8,354 bases of DNA from Patescibacteria group bacterium (GCA_018817245.1 JAHIUG010000020.1:1-8354), one strand, 5' to 3'. Shown: positions 1 to 5,607, counted from the first letter of the stretch. Notes: generated by a model not told the origin, from the letters alone. Numbers and translations are program-made.

Positions 1-131
1 GCCCACGCAAAAGGCCATAAACCAGGCGCGCCCAAAAGTTCAGCAGCCATTAATATTATTGGAAAAGTGAGAATTGTAATTAGTGCCCACACTGCTGGTT
101 GACCTTTTGTTTTCTTTTTATGAAACCACAT
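1..131 (-). CDS. Partial membrane protein, N-terminus only
   Basis: The frame opens with ATG at 131 and stays open to the window edge, giving 43 residues with no stop, so the C-terminal part lies outside the window. The visible protein begins with a short basic stretch (MWFHKKKTKG), followed by a hydrophobic segment at about residues 13-34 that looks like an uncleaved signal anchor or first transmembrane helix, with the positive charges expected to stay in the cytoplasm. The start is supported by an extended -10 promoter 7 nt upstream (139-147). There is no Shine-Dalgarno, so a leaderless message is likely. The family cannot be recognised from this fragment. Confidence 0.6.
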   Translation of the reverse strand, partial: MWFHKKKTKGQPAVWALITILTFPIILMAAELLGAPGLWPFAW

Positions 132-138
132 GAAAGTA

Positions 139-147
139 ATTATATCA
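139..147 (-). promoter_or_regulatory. Extended -10 promoter, probably leaderless
   Basis: On the minus strand the sequence is TGATATAAT: a TGN extension plus a perfect TATAAT hexamer (139-144), followed by 7 nt and then the ATG ending at 131. Transcription normally starts about 7 nt after the -10, which would place +1 on or beside the A of the start codon. No convincing -35 is seen at 16-18 nt spacing, as is usual for extended -10 promoters. Confidence 0.6.
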
Positions 148-152
148 TAAGT

Positions 153-218
153 ATTGAGTATAAAGTATTCAGTGTGCGGTATTTTTTCCGAACATACTCA
201 ATGCTGTATACCGTATAC
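153..218. repeat. AT-rich intergenic block with short inverted repeats
   Basis: This lies in the 105-bp gap between the leftward gene starting at 131 and the stop at 237. ATTGAGTAT (153-161) is matched by its reverse complement ATACTCAAT (194-202), a 9-bp inverted repeat with a 32-nt loop. Next to it GTATAC occurs twice around a single C (206-218). The arms lie upstream of the promoter at 139-147 and could be a regulator site or a weak 3' structure for the transpeptidase transcript. No GC-rich hairpin with a T-tract is present. The function is unknown. Confidence 0.3.
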
Positions 219-236
219 TTTTTTTCGCCGTGGGGG

Positions 237-1670
237 TCACTCATGCACTTCAACCGGTGTTCCCACATCAGCCCAGTTGTATATCCACTCAGCATCAGAT
301 AAAGAAGTGTTAACGCATCCGTGGCTCATGCGAAATCCAAAATTGTTGTGCCAGTACGCGTAATGAATGTAGTGGTGTGACAGGAAGCGAAGATTGAATT
401 TTACGTTCGGGAGAGAGTAGTTATCCGGATTACCCGGTCCGTATGTCCAGCGGTAGTCCATTTTTTCGATTTTTTCAGATATGGTTGAAGTCACATACGG
501 CGTTGGATATTTGTATGTTCCGGTTGAAACCAAGAAGGAACGAGCAATGCGGCCGTGTTCGTATGCATAAAGCCTCTGTTCAGAAACATCGATTTCAATT
601 GATTTTTCGGTTTGGATCGGGCCTGTAATTTCTGGAGTGGTCGGCATTGCGGCGAGTTCTTCATTAATTTGCGTGAGAGACAGGGCGCCGCGGTAAGCCG
701 GGTCGTGGATAACCGCTTTGGTCATGAATGTGCCGTAGCGGTCGAAAATTCTTACTTCCGGCCACTCTCCACCGTTTCGCGTGGCCGCGATTTCGTCATT
801 TCCGTCGTGGTCGAAATCGAATGCCGCGGTTATGACGCCGTTGCGCGATTCTGATCCGAAAGCCAGGAATTCCGCGGTTTGGTTTATGGTGTGCGAGATC
901 AAATCTATGGAATATGTCTTAACGAGCGGCATGCTCCAACTCTCGATAGCGGCCACCACATTCGGACCATTCGGTGTTTGTATCACGGAAAGTGACACTC
1001 CATCAGTCATGTTTGCATCATACGCAAAGAAATCCAGATCCAAATTTTGCATTTGCCCGTCGAATACGCGGACATGCGGACCGCCGCCAGGTCCGGGTGA
1101 CGTTATGATCTCGGCCTTACCGTCGTTGTTAAGATCTGCGGCCGTTACATGCGCGCCGCCTTTGAATTTTGGATCATAGGCCAGTATGCCGCTCCCTGTT
1201 TGATGCACGGCCTTTGAATTAAAAATATGAATTTTAGCTTCCGCTCCCGGCCCGGGAGCCGTTATTATTTCCGCGCTTCCGTCCCCGTCCGTATCGGCAA
1301 CTGCCACGCGTACGCCTCCTTTGAAACCCCAATTGTAAGCATAAAACCATCTTTCCAGACGTCCGTCAGCACTGAAGATACGTATGAACGGCTGATTGCC
1401 TTTGGCAGCACCCACAATGATTTCCGGTTGACCATCTCCGTCAACATCCCCGCTCGTAAGATTGCCGCCATATTCGTTCCATTGGTCCAGCGTCAAAAAA
1501 CGAGATAGTCCGTTTTTTACCAGCTGACCGTTTTCATTTTTCCACTTTACAACTTCCGGCGCTCTGGTGTGCTCTGGTTTAACCGGAATTGAACTCAAAG
1601 CGGCTGCTGACACATAAGCCGGAAGTGAGGCAAAAATTAAGATGGTCAGTCCGAGTATCTTGGATTTCAT
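237..1670 (-). CDS. Secreted FG-GAP repeat / L,D-transpeptidase (YkuD) protein
   Basis: A 477-residue exported protein. Residues 1-23 form a signal peptide (basic MKSK, hydrophobic core, cleavage near VSA-A). Residues 65-320 carry FG-GAP/VCBS-type repeats with calcium-loop motifs DVDGDG (75-80), DTDGDG (126-131), DLNNDG (179-184) and DFDHDG (285-290), each followed by an EI(I)- strand, and most then by a [HR]-[IV]-[FR]-like strand such as IRIF or VRVF. This predicts a beta-propeller-like module. From about 354 to the end is a YkuD L,D-transpeptidase domain with the catalytic SHGC motif (His450, Cys452) and the upstream conserved His436 in IHYAYWHNNFG. Known family role: formation of 3-3 peptidoglycan crosslinks, or attachment of proteins to the wall, outside the membrane. 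The repeats may bind wall or surface partners (inference). The start sits 7 nt from an extended -10 and shares a 26-bp divergent spacer with the next gene. The YkuD and FG-GAP calls are secure; the substrate is not known. Confidence 0.93.
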   Translation of the reverse strand: MKSKILGLTILIFASLPAYVSAAALSSIPVKPEHTRAPEVVKWKNENGQLVKNGLSRFLTLDQWNEYGGNLTSGDVDGDGQPEIIVGAAKGNQPFIRIFSADGRLERWFYAYNWGFKGGVRVAVADTDGDGSAEIITAPGPGAEAKIHIFNSKAVHQTGSGILAYDPKFKGGAHVTAADLNNDGKAEIITSPGPGGGPHVRVFDGQMQNLDLDFFAYDANMTDGVSLSVIQTPNGPNVVAAIESWSMPLVKTYSIDLISHTINQTAEFLAFGSESRNGVITAAFDFDHDGNDEIAATRNGGEWPEVRIFDRYGTFMTKAVIHDPAYRGALSLTQINEELAAMPTTPEITGPIQTEKSIEIDVSEQRLYAYEHGRIARSFLVSTGTYKYPTPYVTSTISEKIEKMDYRWTYGPGNPDNYSLPNVKFNLRFLSHHYIHYAYWHNNFGFRMSHGCVNTSLSDAEWIYNWADVGTPVEVHE

Positions 1671-1673
1671 ATG

Positions 1674-1682
1674 TGGTACGAT
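1674..1682 (+). promoter_or_regulatory. Extended -10 candidate for the MBL-fold hydrolase gene
   Basis: The plus strand reads TGGTACGAT: TGN plus TACGAT (4 of 6 to TATAAT). A start about 7 nt downstream would fall near 1689-1690 and leave a leader of only about 7 nt before the ATG at 1697, with no Shine-Dalgarno. It overlaps the divergent -10 on the other strand. The call rests mainly on position, because the -35 region would lie inside the transpeptidase gene and is not distinctive. Confidence 0.35.
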
Positions 1683-1686
1683 ATCA
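1678..1686 (-). promoter_or_regulatory. Extended -10 for the L,D-transpeptidase gene, probably leaderless
   Basis: The minus strand reads TGATATCGT: TGN plus TATCGT (4 of 6 to TATAAT), then exactly 7 nt and the ATG at 1670. There is no Shine-Dalgarno in the spacer (ACCACAT). The 7-nt spacing is the same as at 139-147 and 5591-5599. The element overlaps the plus-strand -10 at 1674-1682, so the two genes share core promoter DNA. The hexamer is weaker than at the other two sites. Confidence 0.45.
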
Positions 1687-1696
1687 CTAACGCAAT

Positions 1697-2500
1697 ATGT
1701 CTTTAAGTATTACATTTTTGGGAACCGGGCCGGATAGCGGAATTCCGCGCAAAGGATGCGTGGATGATGTGTGCATTTCTGCGCGTAGGGGCGGTAAAAG
1801 CCGGCGTATGCGGTCGAGTGCGCTCGTCAGTTCGGGGCGCGTGAAAATATTGATTGATGCGGGTCCGGATATTCTGGAGCAGCTGAAACGCGCCAAAGTT
1901 CGCAGGTTGGACGCAGCATTGCTCACACACGGGCATGCGGATGCGTGTTCTGGATTGCGCGATTTGGACAAGTGGGCGGCCGCTCATCTTCCGAACGGTT
2001 TATTTATTATGACGGATAAAGTTACGCGCGCCCGGCTGGAGAAAAGGTTTAAGGATTTGTGCGCTCTCAGATTCGTGACTATTCGGTCTTATGCGAAAAT
2101 CAAGATCGGAAATGCGAGCATCATCCCCTTTTCCGTAAAGCACAGCGTCACGCCCGGCTTTCCCGCGCTCGGATATTTGTTCGGTAAACAGCTGGCCTAC
2201 GCCAGTGACGCGGTTGGTATTCCGCCGTGCTCCTCAGTTTTACTACGCAATATTCGAACCTTGGCTCTGGATGGCGCAAAATTCGGCGGCAAAAGCATGG
2301 CCATGCATTTTTCAAGCCACGAATCAATTCGAATGGCTTCTAAATTGCACGCGCATCATCTGGTCTTAACTCAATTAGGCCACACGTATCCGCCGCACGA
2401 AAGAGCTGAGCGTGAAATTCGCAAATTTCTAAAAACATCCAAACTCAAATATCCAAAGCGCATAAGTTTGGCTTACGATGGTCTCACCATACTTCACTAA
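1697..2500 (+). CDS. PhnP-like metallo-beta-lactamase-fold hydrolase
   Basis: A 267-residue cytoplasmic protein with the layout of the PhnP-like branch of the metallo-beta-lactamase fold. It begins with LGTG..SGIPR (8-18), then a cysteine-containing loop (Cys21, Cys26) and RMRSSALV (37-44), typical of this branch. The metal motif is THGHADA (77-83): His78, His80 and Asp82 are present, but the final His of the usual HxHxDH is Ala83. Further candidate ligands are His149 (VKHS), Asp171 (YASD) and His229 (LGHTYPPHE). The usual CxCxxC loop also lacks its middle Cys (Asp23). Members of this branch are phosphodiesterases acting on cyclic phosphates or nucleotides; the substrate here cannot be assigned. 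It is the only gene in its transcript that can be seen. Its stop overlaps the stop of the convergent hydrolase by 3 nt or so. It may be a mono-metal or altered enzyme because of Ala83. Confidence 0.85.
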   Translation: MSLSITFLGTGPDSGIPRKGCVDDVCISARRGGKSRRMRSSALVSSGRVKILIDAGPDILEQLKRAKVRRLDAALLTHGHADACSGLRDLDKWAAAHLPNGLFIMTDKVTRARLEKRFKDLCALRFVTIRSYAKIKIGNASIIPFSVKHSVTPGFPALGYLFGKQLAYASDAVGIPPCSSVLLRNIRTLALDGAKFGGKSMAMHFSSHESIRMASKLHAHHLVLTQLGHTYPPHERAEREIRKFLKTSKLKYPKRISLAYDGLTILH

Positions 2501-3165
2501 GTGATAAGTATCTCGACGCTCATCTCCGGGAGATGAGAAGACTTGATTAAATATCTTTTAAACCACTCGGCCGCAAGTTTTGCTACTTTTTCAAGTGTCT
2601 CTGGCTCTTCAAACAAATGCGTAGCTCCGCTAACAATTTCGAGCTTCTTTTCGCAAGTCATCTGATCCATGGATATTTGGTTTAATTTAATAACGTCGGT
2701 ATCATCTCCGCCCACAATCAATAAAACCGGTGTCAATATTTTTTCTAAACCATCTTCAGCCAAATCCGGCCGACCTCCGCGGGAAACAACGGCTCTGATA
2801 GTCGCTCCAAGTTTAGCTGCCGCTATTAATGCCGCCGCAGCCCCGGTGCTTGCGCCAAAGTATCCAATAGATAGATGCCTGGTATACGGTTGTTCCAGAA
2901 CCCATTTAGTCGCAAGAGCCAATCTTTCGGTTAATAATTCGATATTAAATCTGCTTTCACGAAAAGCATCTTCTTTTTCGGTTAGTAAATCGAAAAGCAG
3001 AGTGGCGAGTCCCGCCTTGTTCAGTTCTTCTGCCACTAATGTATTTCTTGGGCTCAAACGACTGCTCCCGCTGCCGTGTGCGAAAATAACAAGTCCGTGT
3101 GCTTTTTCAGGAATAGTAAGAATTCCATCAAGCTCTACTCTGTTAATGGGAATTTTAACATTCAT
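2497..3165 (-). CDS. Alpha/beta hydrolase, dienelactone-hydrolase-like
   Basis: A 222-residue soluble single-domain alpha/beta hydrolase with no signal peptide. Visible elements in order are the oxyanion-region FAHGSGSS (28-35), the nucleophile elbow GASTG with Ser106, the acid in the VGGDD segment (Asp154 or Asp155 after beta strand 7), and His183 in GATHLFEEP. This matches small dienelactone-hydrolase-like esterases of broad or unknown specificity. It is the last gene of a leftward operon: its ATG lies 5 nt after the acylphosphatase stop, so the two are probably translated together. The TAG stop overlaps the stop of the rightward MBL-fold gene. An 8-bp hairpin lies inside its last codons (2519-2537). 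The natural substrate is not inferable. Confidence 0.87.
   Translation of the reverse strand: MNVKIPINRVELDGILTIPEKAHGLVIFAHGSGSSRLSPRNTLVAEELNKAGLATLLFDLLTEKEDAFRESRFNIELLTERLALATKWVLEQPYTRHLSIGYFGASTGAAAALIAAAKLGATIRAVVSRGGRPDLAEDGLEKILTPVLLIVGGDDTDVIKLNQISMDQMTCEKKLEIVSGATHLFEEPETLEKVAKLAAEWFKRYLIKSSHLPEMSVEILIT
2519..2537. repeat. 8-bp perfect inverted repeat near convergent gene ends
   Basis: CTCATCTC (2519-2526) and GAGATGAG (2530-2537) form a perfect stem around a 3-nt loop. It lies 19 nt past the stop of the rightward MBL-fold gene and inside the last codons of the leftward hydrolase. No T-tract follows on either strand, so it is not a canonical intrinsic terminator. It could protect the 3' end of the rightward mRNA or slow polymerase where the two transcripts meet. 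Confidence 0.4.
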
Positions 3166-3170
3166 ATTTT

Positions 3171-3443
3171 TTAGTATTCTACTTTAAAGCCTGAATAATT
3201 TCGCATCTCCCCTTCTCTAACATCCACATCGGTAACTTGCGCGTGCTCCGGACCTTGCTTGCACCACGCTGTGAATTTTTGCAGCGCTCTTTCTTCTCCC
3301 TGCGCTTGAATGAGAACCGTGTCATCAGCATCGTTGCTTACAGAACCGACCAATCCTAGTTCATCCGCCTTTTGTTTGGCGGATTCGCGAAAAAACACAT
3401 CCTGCACCCGGCCGTGCAATTTTAATATTAGATGCTTTATCAT
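3171..3443 (-). CDS. acyP: Acylphosphatase
   Basis: At 90 residues this is the usual length of a stand-alone acylphosphatase, which hydrolyses acyl phosphates such as carbamoyl phosphate or 1,3-bisphosphoglycerate in the cytoplasm. The signature GRVQxVFFR (11-19) holds the catalytic Arg19, and Asn37 in the second conserved segment (GSVSNDADDTV, 33-43) is the other catalytic residue. Departures from consensus are Asp15 instead of Gly in GRVQGV, and Ser34/Ser36 where Trp and Arg are usual in GWVRN. The core fold and both key residues remain, so activity is likely. It starts 19 nt after the stop of the upstream small gene and is followed 5 nt later by the alpha/beta hydrolase, so all three form one operon. 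Confidence 0.93.
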   Translation of the reverse strand: MIKHLILKLHGRVQDVFFRESAKQKADELGLVGSVSNDADDTVLIQAQGEERALQKFTAWCKQGPEHAQVTDVDVREGEMRNYSGFKVEY

Positions 3444-3462
3444 AGCCCTTAGCCTTTTAGTC

Positions 3463-3672
3463 CTAAGCCAACTTGTCGGTCTTATGATGCGCGATTAGCT
3501 CCTTTTTCAGAGCATCAATGTTCGCTTGCATTTCTTTGCGCATCTTTTGCAAAAGCTTGAGGCAGTTGCATTTGGTGCGTTTGGCATCTTTCGCGTAATG
3601 CTTTTCAATTCTCCACAGATCATCTAACTGATTGTGTAGAAGCTTAAGAAGATTGTAGTTTACGTTTTTCAT
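3463..3672 (-). CDS. Small helical protein of unknown function
   Basis: A 69-residue protein, basic overall, with no signal peptide or membrane segment. It is predicted to be almost all alpha-helical: one helix around residues 4-28 (NYNLLKLLHNQLDDLWRIE) and another around 38-62, joined by a lysine-rich turn that contains Cys35 and Cys37 (CNC). The two-helix hairpin with His13, His25 and a CxC pair is compatible with a small coiled-coil or metal-binding protein, but no family is certain. It is the first gene of the operon with acylphosphatase and the alpha/beta hydrolase, and lies just downstream of a candidate promoter and a 32-bp palindrome. No Shine-Dalgarno is seen. The coding call rests on operon position, a clear ATG and protein-like composition. 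Confidence 0.7.
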   Translation of the reverse strand: MKNVNYNLLKLLHNQLDDLWRIEKHYAKDAKRTKCNCLKLLQKMRKEMQANIDALKKELIAHHKTDKLA

Positions 3673-3705
3673 ATGAGCTAATAAAAGATTTAGAATTTTA
3701 ATACA

Positions 3706-3714
3706 ATGATACCA
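3706..3714 (-). promoter_or_regulatory. Extended -10 promoter of the three-gene operon
   Basis: The minus strand reads TGGTATCAT: TGN plus TATCAT (5 of 6 to TATAAT). It predicts a start near 3699 and a leader of roughly 27 nt before the ATG at 3672. The -35 position (3729-3734, ATGTCT on the minus strand) is weak and overlaps the edge of the palindrome at 3731-3762. Unlike the other promoters here it is not leaderless in geometry. Confidence 0.45.
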
Positions 3715-3730
3715 CTTTCTTTGATGAAAG

Positions 3731-3762
3731 ACATTCTTATATTCTCAAGAATATTAGAATGT
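3731..3762. promoter_or_regulatory. 32-bp near-perfect palindrome, candidate operator
   Basis: Two 15-nt arms, ACATTCTTATATTCT (3731-3745) and AGAATATTAGAATGT (3748-3762), are inverted repeats with 14 of 15 positions pairing and a 2-nt centre. It lies just upstream of the -10 at 3706-3714 and covers part of the expected -35, the place for a dimeric repressor or activator. A 2-nt loop and the lack of a following T-tract argue against a terminator for the upstream BASS gene, although a cruciform or slowed transcription cannot be excluded. No known operator consensus was recognised. Confidence 0.5.
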
Positions 3763-3783
3763 AATTAATGACATGAGATTGCG

Positions 3784-3810
3784 TAAAATTTGCCGATAGG
3801 AGAAATTTTA
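3784..3810. repeat. AT-only inverted repeat downstream of the transporter gene
   Basis: TAAAATTT (3784-3791) and AAATTTTA (3803-3810) form an 8-bp stem with an 11-nt loop, 24 nt beyond the stop of the leftward BASS gene. It is too weak for a confident terminator but is the only structure directly after that stop. Confidence 0.25.
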
Positions 3811-3833
3811 GTAATTTAGTTTTTCGTAATCCG

Positions 3834-4775
3834 TTATCTTATGGGGCAGACGTAGCGGCGCACAATCGTTTTGAACGGCAGGAGCATGAGGGTCCACGGG
3901 AAGATCACGAGCACAGATGCCAGCAAGACATTCGGGTCTGAAAAGAAATTACCGGCAAGGTAAATTGCGAGCGTGAAATTCATGAATGTTAGTGTAACTG
4001 CGATCGTTAATCTATCCTGACACGGCCGCCAAAAGCTTACAAAATATCCGGCCACAAAAAGGAGCGCTGTAAAAATGAAGAGCACGATTAGCAGTAAGAT
4101 GATGTGCGTTCCAATGCCGTTTACAATAACCCAAGCTTGGCGCGCTACTTCTCCGGCGATTAGCAGGCCGAGCAATAGAAGAGAAATCGGTTTAAAAGTA
4201 AAGAATGTGAATTTGATGTGTTTATGAAAAAAATGTCTAACGATTTGAGCGAGGATGAACGGCACGATAATGACTTTAACCAGGCTCCAGAACATGGTGA
4301 ACGCACTCACTGTTACTGCCGTTTTGGCGAATATACTGATAACGAGTGGCACTGTTATTGGAGCGAGCAAAGATGTTGTGAGTGTGAGTACGAGTGCCAG
4401 GCCGGTATTTCCTCCAACTACTTCTGTGAGCAGCGGTGTTGTCATTCCGCTTGGCATGGCAGAAAGTAGAAGCAGAACGATTGCGAGCGCAGGCACGAAC
4501 GGATCTACGAGCAGAAATACAACTGCCGGGAGAAGCAGCAGCATAAAAATGTTCGTGGCCAAAAGCATTTTATAATCTTTTGTTGCTTTGAAAATCAGTT
4601 TTGGATCCAGCTTGAGGCTTGTCAAAAAGAAAACGATTTGTAGAAACAATGTTGTAAAAGGCGCGAGCACGATGGCTTTGTCCGGAAATGTTAATCCAGC
4701 TCCCAGCGCGATGATGATAATGAAGAGATATGATTGAACCAGGCTTAGGAAAAGATATGTGACGCGTTTGATCAT
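3834..4775 (-). CDS. BASS-family (bile acid:sodium symporter-like) transporter
   Basis: A 313-residue integral membrane protein with about ten hydrophobic segments, the usual size for the BASS/SBF superfamily. The first-repeat core is visible at 105-145: SAMPSG-(M)TTPLLTE, then GGNTGLALVLTLTTSLLAPITVPL, which fits the family pattern of PxGxxSN..T.LAxGDxxLSVxLTxxSTLLAxxxTPL. The matching second-repeat helix is LTIAVTLTFMNFTLAIYLAGNF (256-277), corresponding to the ...MQNxxLA... segment. Members are inner-membrane symporters, usually Na+-coupled, for organic anions, and the related ACR3 proteins export arsenite. The substrate here is not known, and the usual Asn and Gly residues of the substrate crossover are only partly kept. 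The ATG follows the protease stop after 1 nt, so translation is probably coupled to the intramembrane protease upstream. Confidence 0.85.
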   Translation of the reverse strand: MIKRVTYLFLSLVQSYLFIIIIALGAGLTFPDKAIVLAPFTTLFLQIVFFLTSLKLDPKLIFKATKDYKMLLATNIFMLLLLPAVVFLLVDPFVPALAIVLLLLSAMPSGMTTPLLTEVVGGNTGLALVLTLTTSLLAPITVPLVISIFAKTAVTVSAFTMFWSLVKVIIVPFILAQIVRHFFHKHIKFTFFTFKPISLLLLGLLIAGEVARQAWVIVNGIGTHIILLLIVLFIFTALLFVAGYFVSFWRPCQDRLTIAVTLTFMNFTLAIYLAGNFFSDPNVLLASVLVIFPWTLMLLPFKTIVRRYVCPIR

Positions 4776-4776
4776 A

Positions 4777-5583
4777 TTATCTGGCGATTAGATATGCGAT
4801 TATAAGTCCTAGCGCCAGCATGGGCATTGCCGGGATTCCGGTTTTGATTTTTACAGCCAACGCAGAATTGAGAGCCACTCCGACGAGTGCACCAGCGAAA
4901 GTGATAAATGAGATTGTGACCGAATGTTCGAACGTCACGGCTGAGAGGAAGATCGCTGGTAGGAAGATGTCCCCTGCTCCGAGGAGCGCTGCGCTGTTTT
5001 TGAGCGCGGGTTTTTGTAGCCAACTCACATTTTTATCCGGAGCAAGCAGAAGAAGCGGCACATTTGTCTCCACAGCCTTTTGAGCGAGATGTGGGATAAA
5101 ACGCGTTATAAAGACGCCGAAGATGTCATACACGCTAAGGAAGATGAGCACGATTATCAAGAAGTTGATTGGAAAGCTCAGGCCAATGGTTATGGATCCT
5201 GCAAGTAGTGCGACGAGTATGAGGAGATTGTTTGAAAGAAAGGAATGTTTGAATCGCTCGAATAAGAATAGGGCCACAGCTAAAAGTAGCGAGATTTCCG
5301 GCCTTACAAATAAACTGGCGCCACTGAAAATAATGAGCGCCATGCTGATTGAGATGAGCCAGCCAAGAAAGAAGCGCTTACGCAGAATGAATAGGATTAT
5401 AAGCGCTACAGCAAAAGCGATTAGTAAATTGAGTGGTTCTGCTTCTTGCGCAGGCTGGTCGCGAAAGTAATTGAATAGTGGGCGCGCCTTATCTGAAAGC
5501 ACGATGGTCAAGATCCACACGGCCACACCGCTTACCGCAAGTATTAAAAGGCTTTTCAGTCTGTGTTTTCGCGCTGGTTTCAT
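4777..5583 (-). CDS. Presenilin-like intramembrane aspartyl protease (PSH, family A22)
   Basis: A 268-residue polytopic membrane protein with about nine hydrophobic segments. It shows the three hallmarks of presenilin and signal-peptide-peptidase enzymes: VYDIF with Asp153 in helix 6, LGAGDIF (the GxGD motif, Asp205) in helix 7, and PAMP (251-254) in place of the PAL motif at the start of helix 9. These enzymes cut transmembrane helices of substrate proteins within the bilayer. Archaeal PSH proteins are the best-known prokaryotic members. A longer frame runs upstream to 5724 but overlaps the divergent gene. The start at 5583 is chosen because MKPARKHRLK is a sensible cytoplasmic lead and lies 7 nt from an extended -10. 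The gene is followed after 1 nt by the BASS transporter. Whether the transporter, leftover signal peptides or another protein is the substrate is unknown. Confidence 0.88.
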   Translation of the reverse strand: MKPARKHRLKSLLILAVSGVAVWILTIVLSDKARPLFNYFRDQPAQEAEPLNLLIAFAVALIILFILRKRFFLGWLISISMALIIFSGASLFVRPEISLLLAVALFLFERFKHSFLSNNLLILVALLAGSITIGLSFPINFLIIVLIFLSVYDIFGVFITRFIPHLAQKAVETNVPLLLLAPDKNVSWLQKPALKNSAALLGAGDIFLPAIFLSAVTFEHSVTISFITFAGALVGVALNSALAVKIKTGIPAMPMLALGLIIAYLIAR

Positions 5584-5590
5584 AGCACAT

Positions 5591-5599
5591 ATTCTACCA
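5591..5599 (-). promoter_or_regulatory. Extended -10 for the protease-transporter pair, probably leaderless
   Basis: The minus strand reads TGGTAGAAT: TGN plus TAGAAT (5 of 6 to TATAAT), then 7 nt (ATGTGCT) and the ATG at 5583. There is no Shine-Dalgarno. An earlier ATG inside the spacer (5588-5590) is out of frame with the protease. The spacing matches the sites at 139-147 and 1678-1686, which supports initiation on a leaderless mRNA. Confidence 0.6.
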
Positions 5600-5607
5600 T
5601 ACGGGAC

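Noticed and set aside
781..1179. Rightward 132-codon open frame opposite the transpeptidase gene
   Set aside because: It is antisense to a well-supported gene with signal peptide, repeats and catalytic motif, and shows no family-like motif itself.
2669..3187. Rightward 172-codon open frame opposite the alpha/beta hydrolase
   Set aside because: The opposite strand encodes the recognised Ser-Asp-His hydrolase; this frame is low-complexity serine and alanine rich, as expected of a shadow.
3731..3762. Palindrome as intrinsic terminator of the transporter transcript
   Set aside because: The loop would be only 2 nt, the stem is almost all A-T, and no T-run follows on the leftward strand.
4218..4575. 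Rightward Cys-rich and Thr/Ser-rich frames opposite the BASS gene
   Set aside because: They are shadows of the transporter coding strand; the clustered Cys residues come from reverse-complement leucine and alanine codons.
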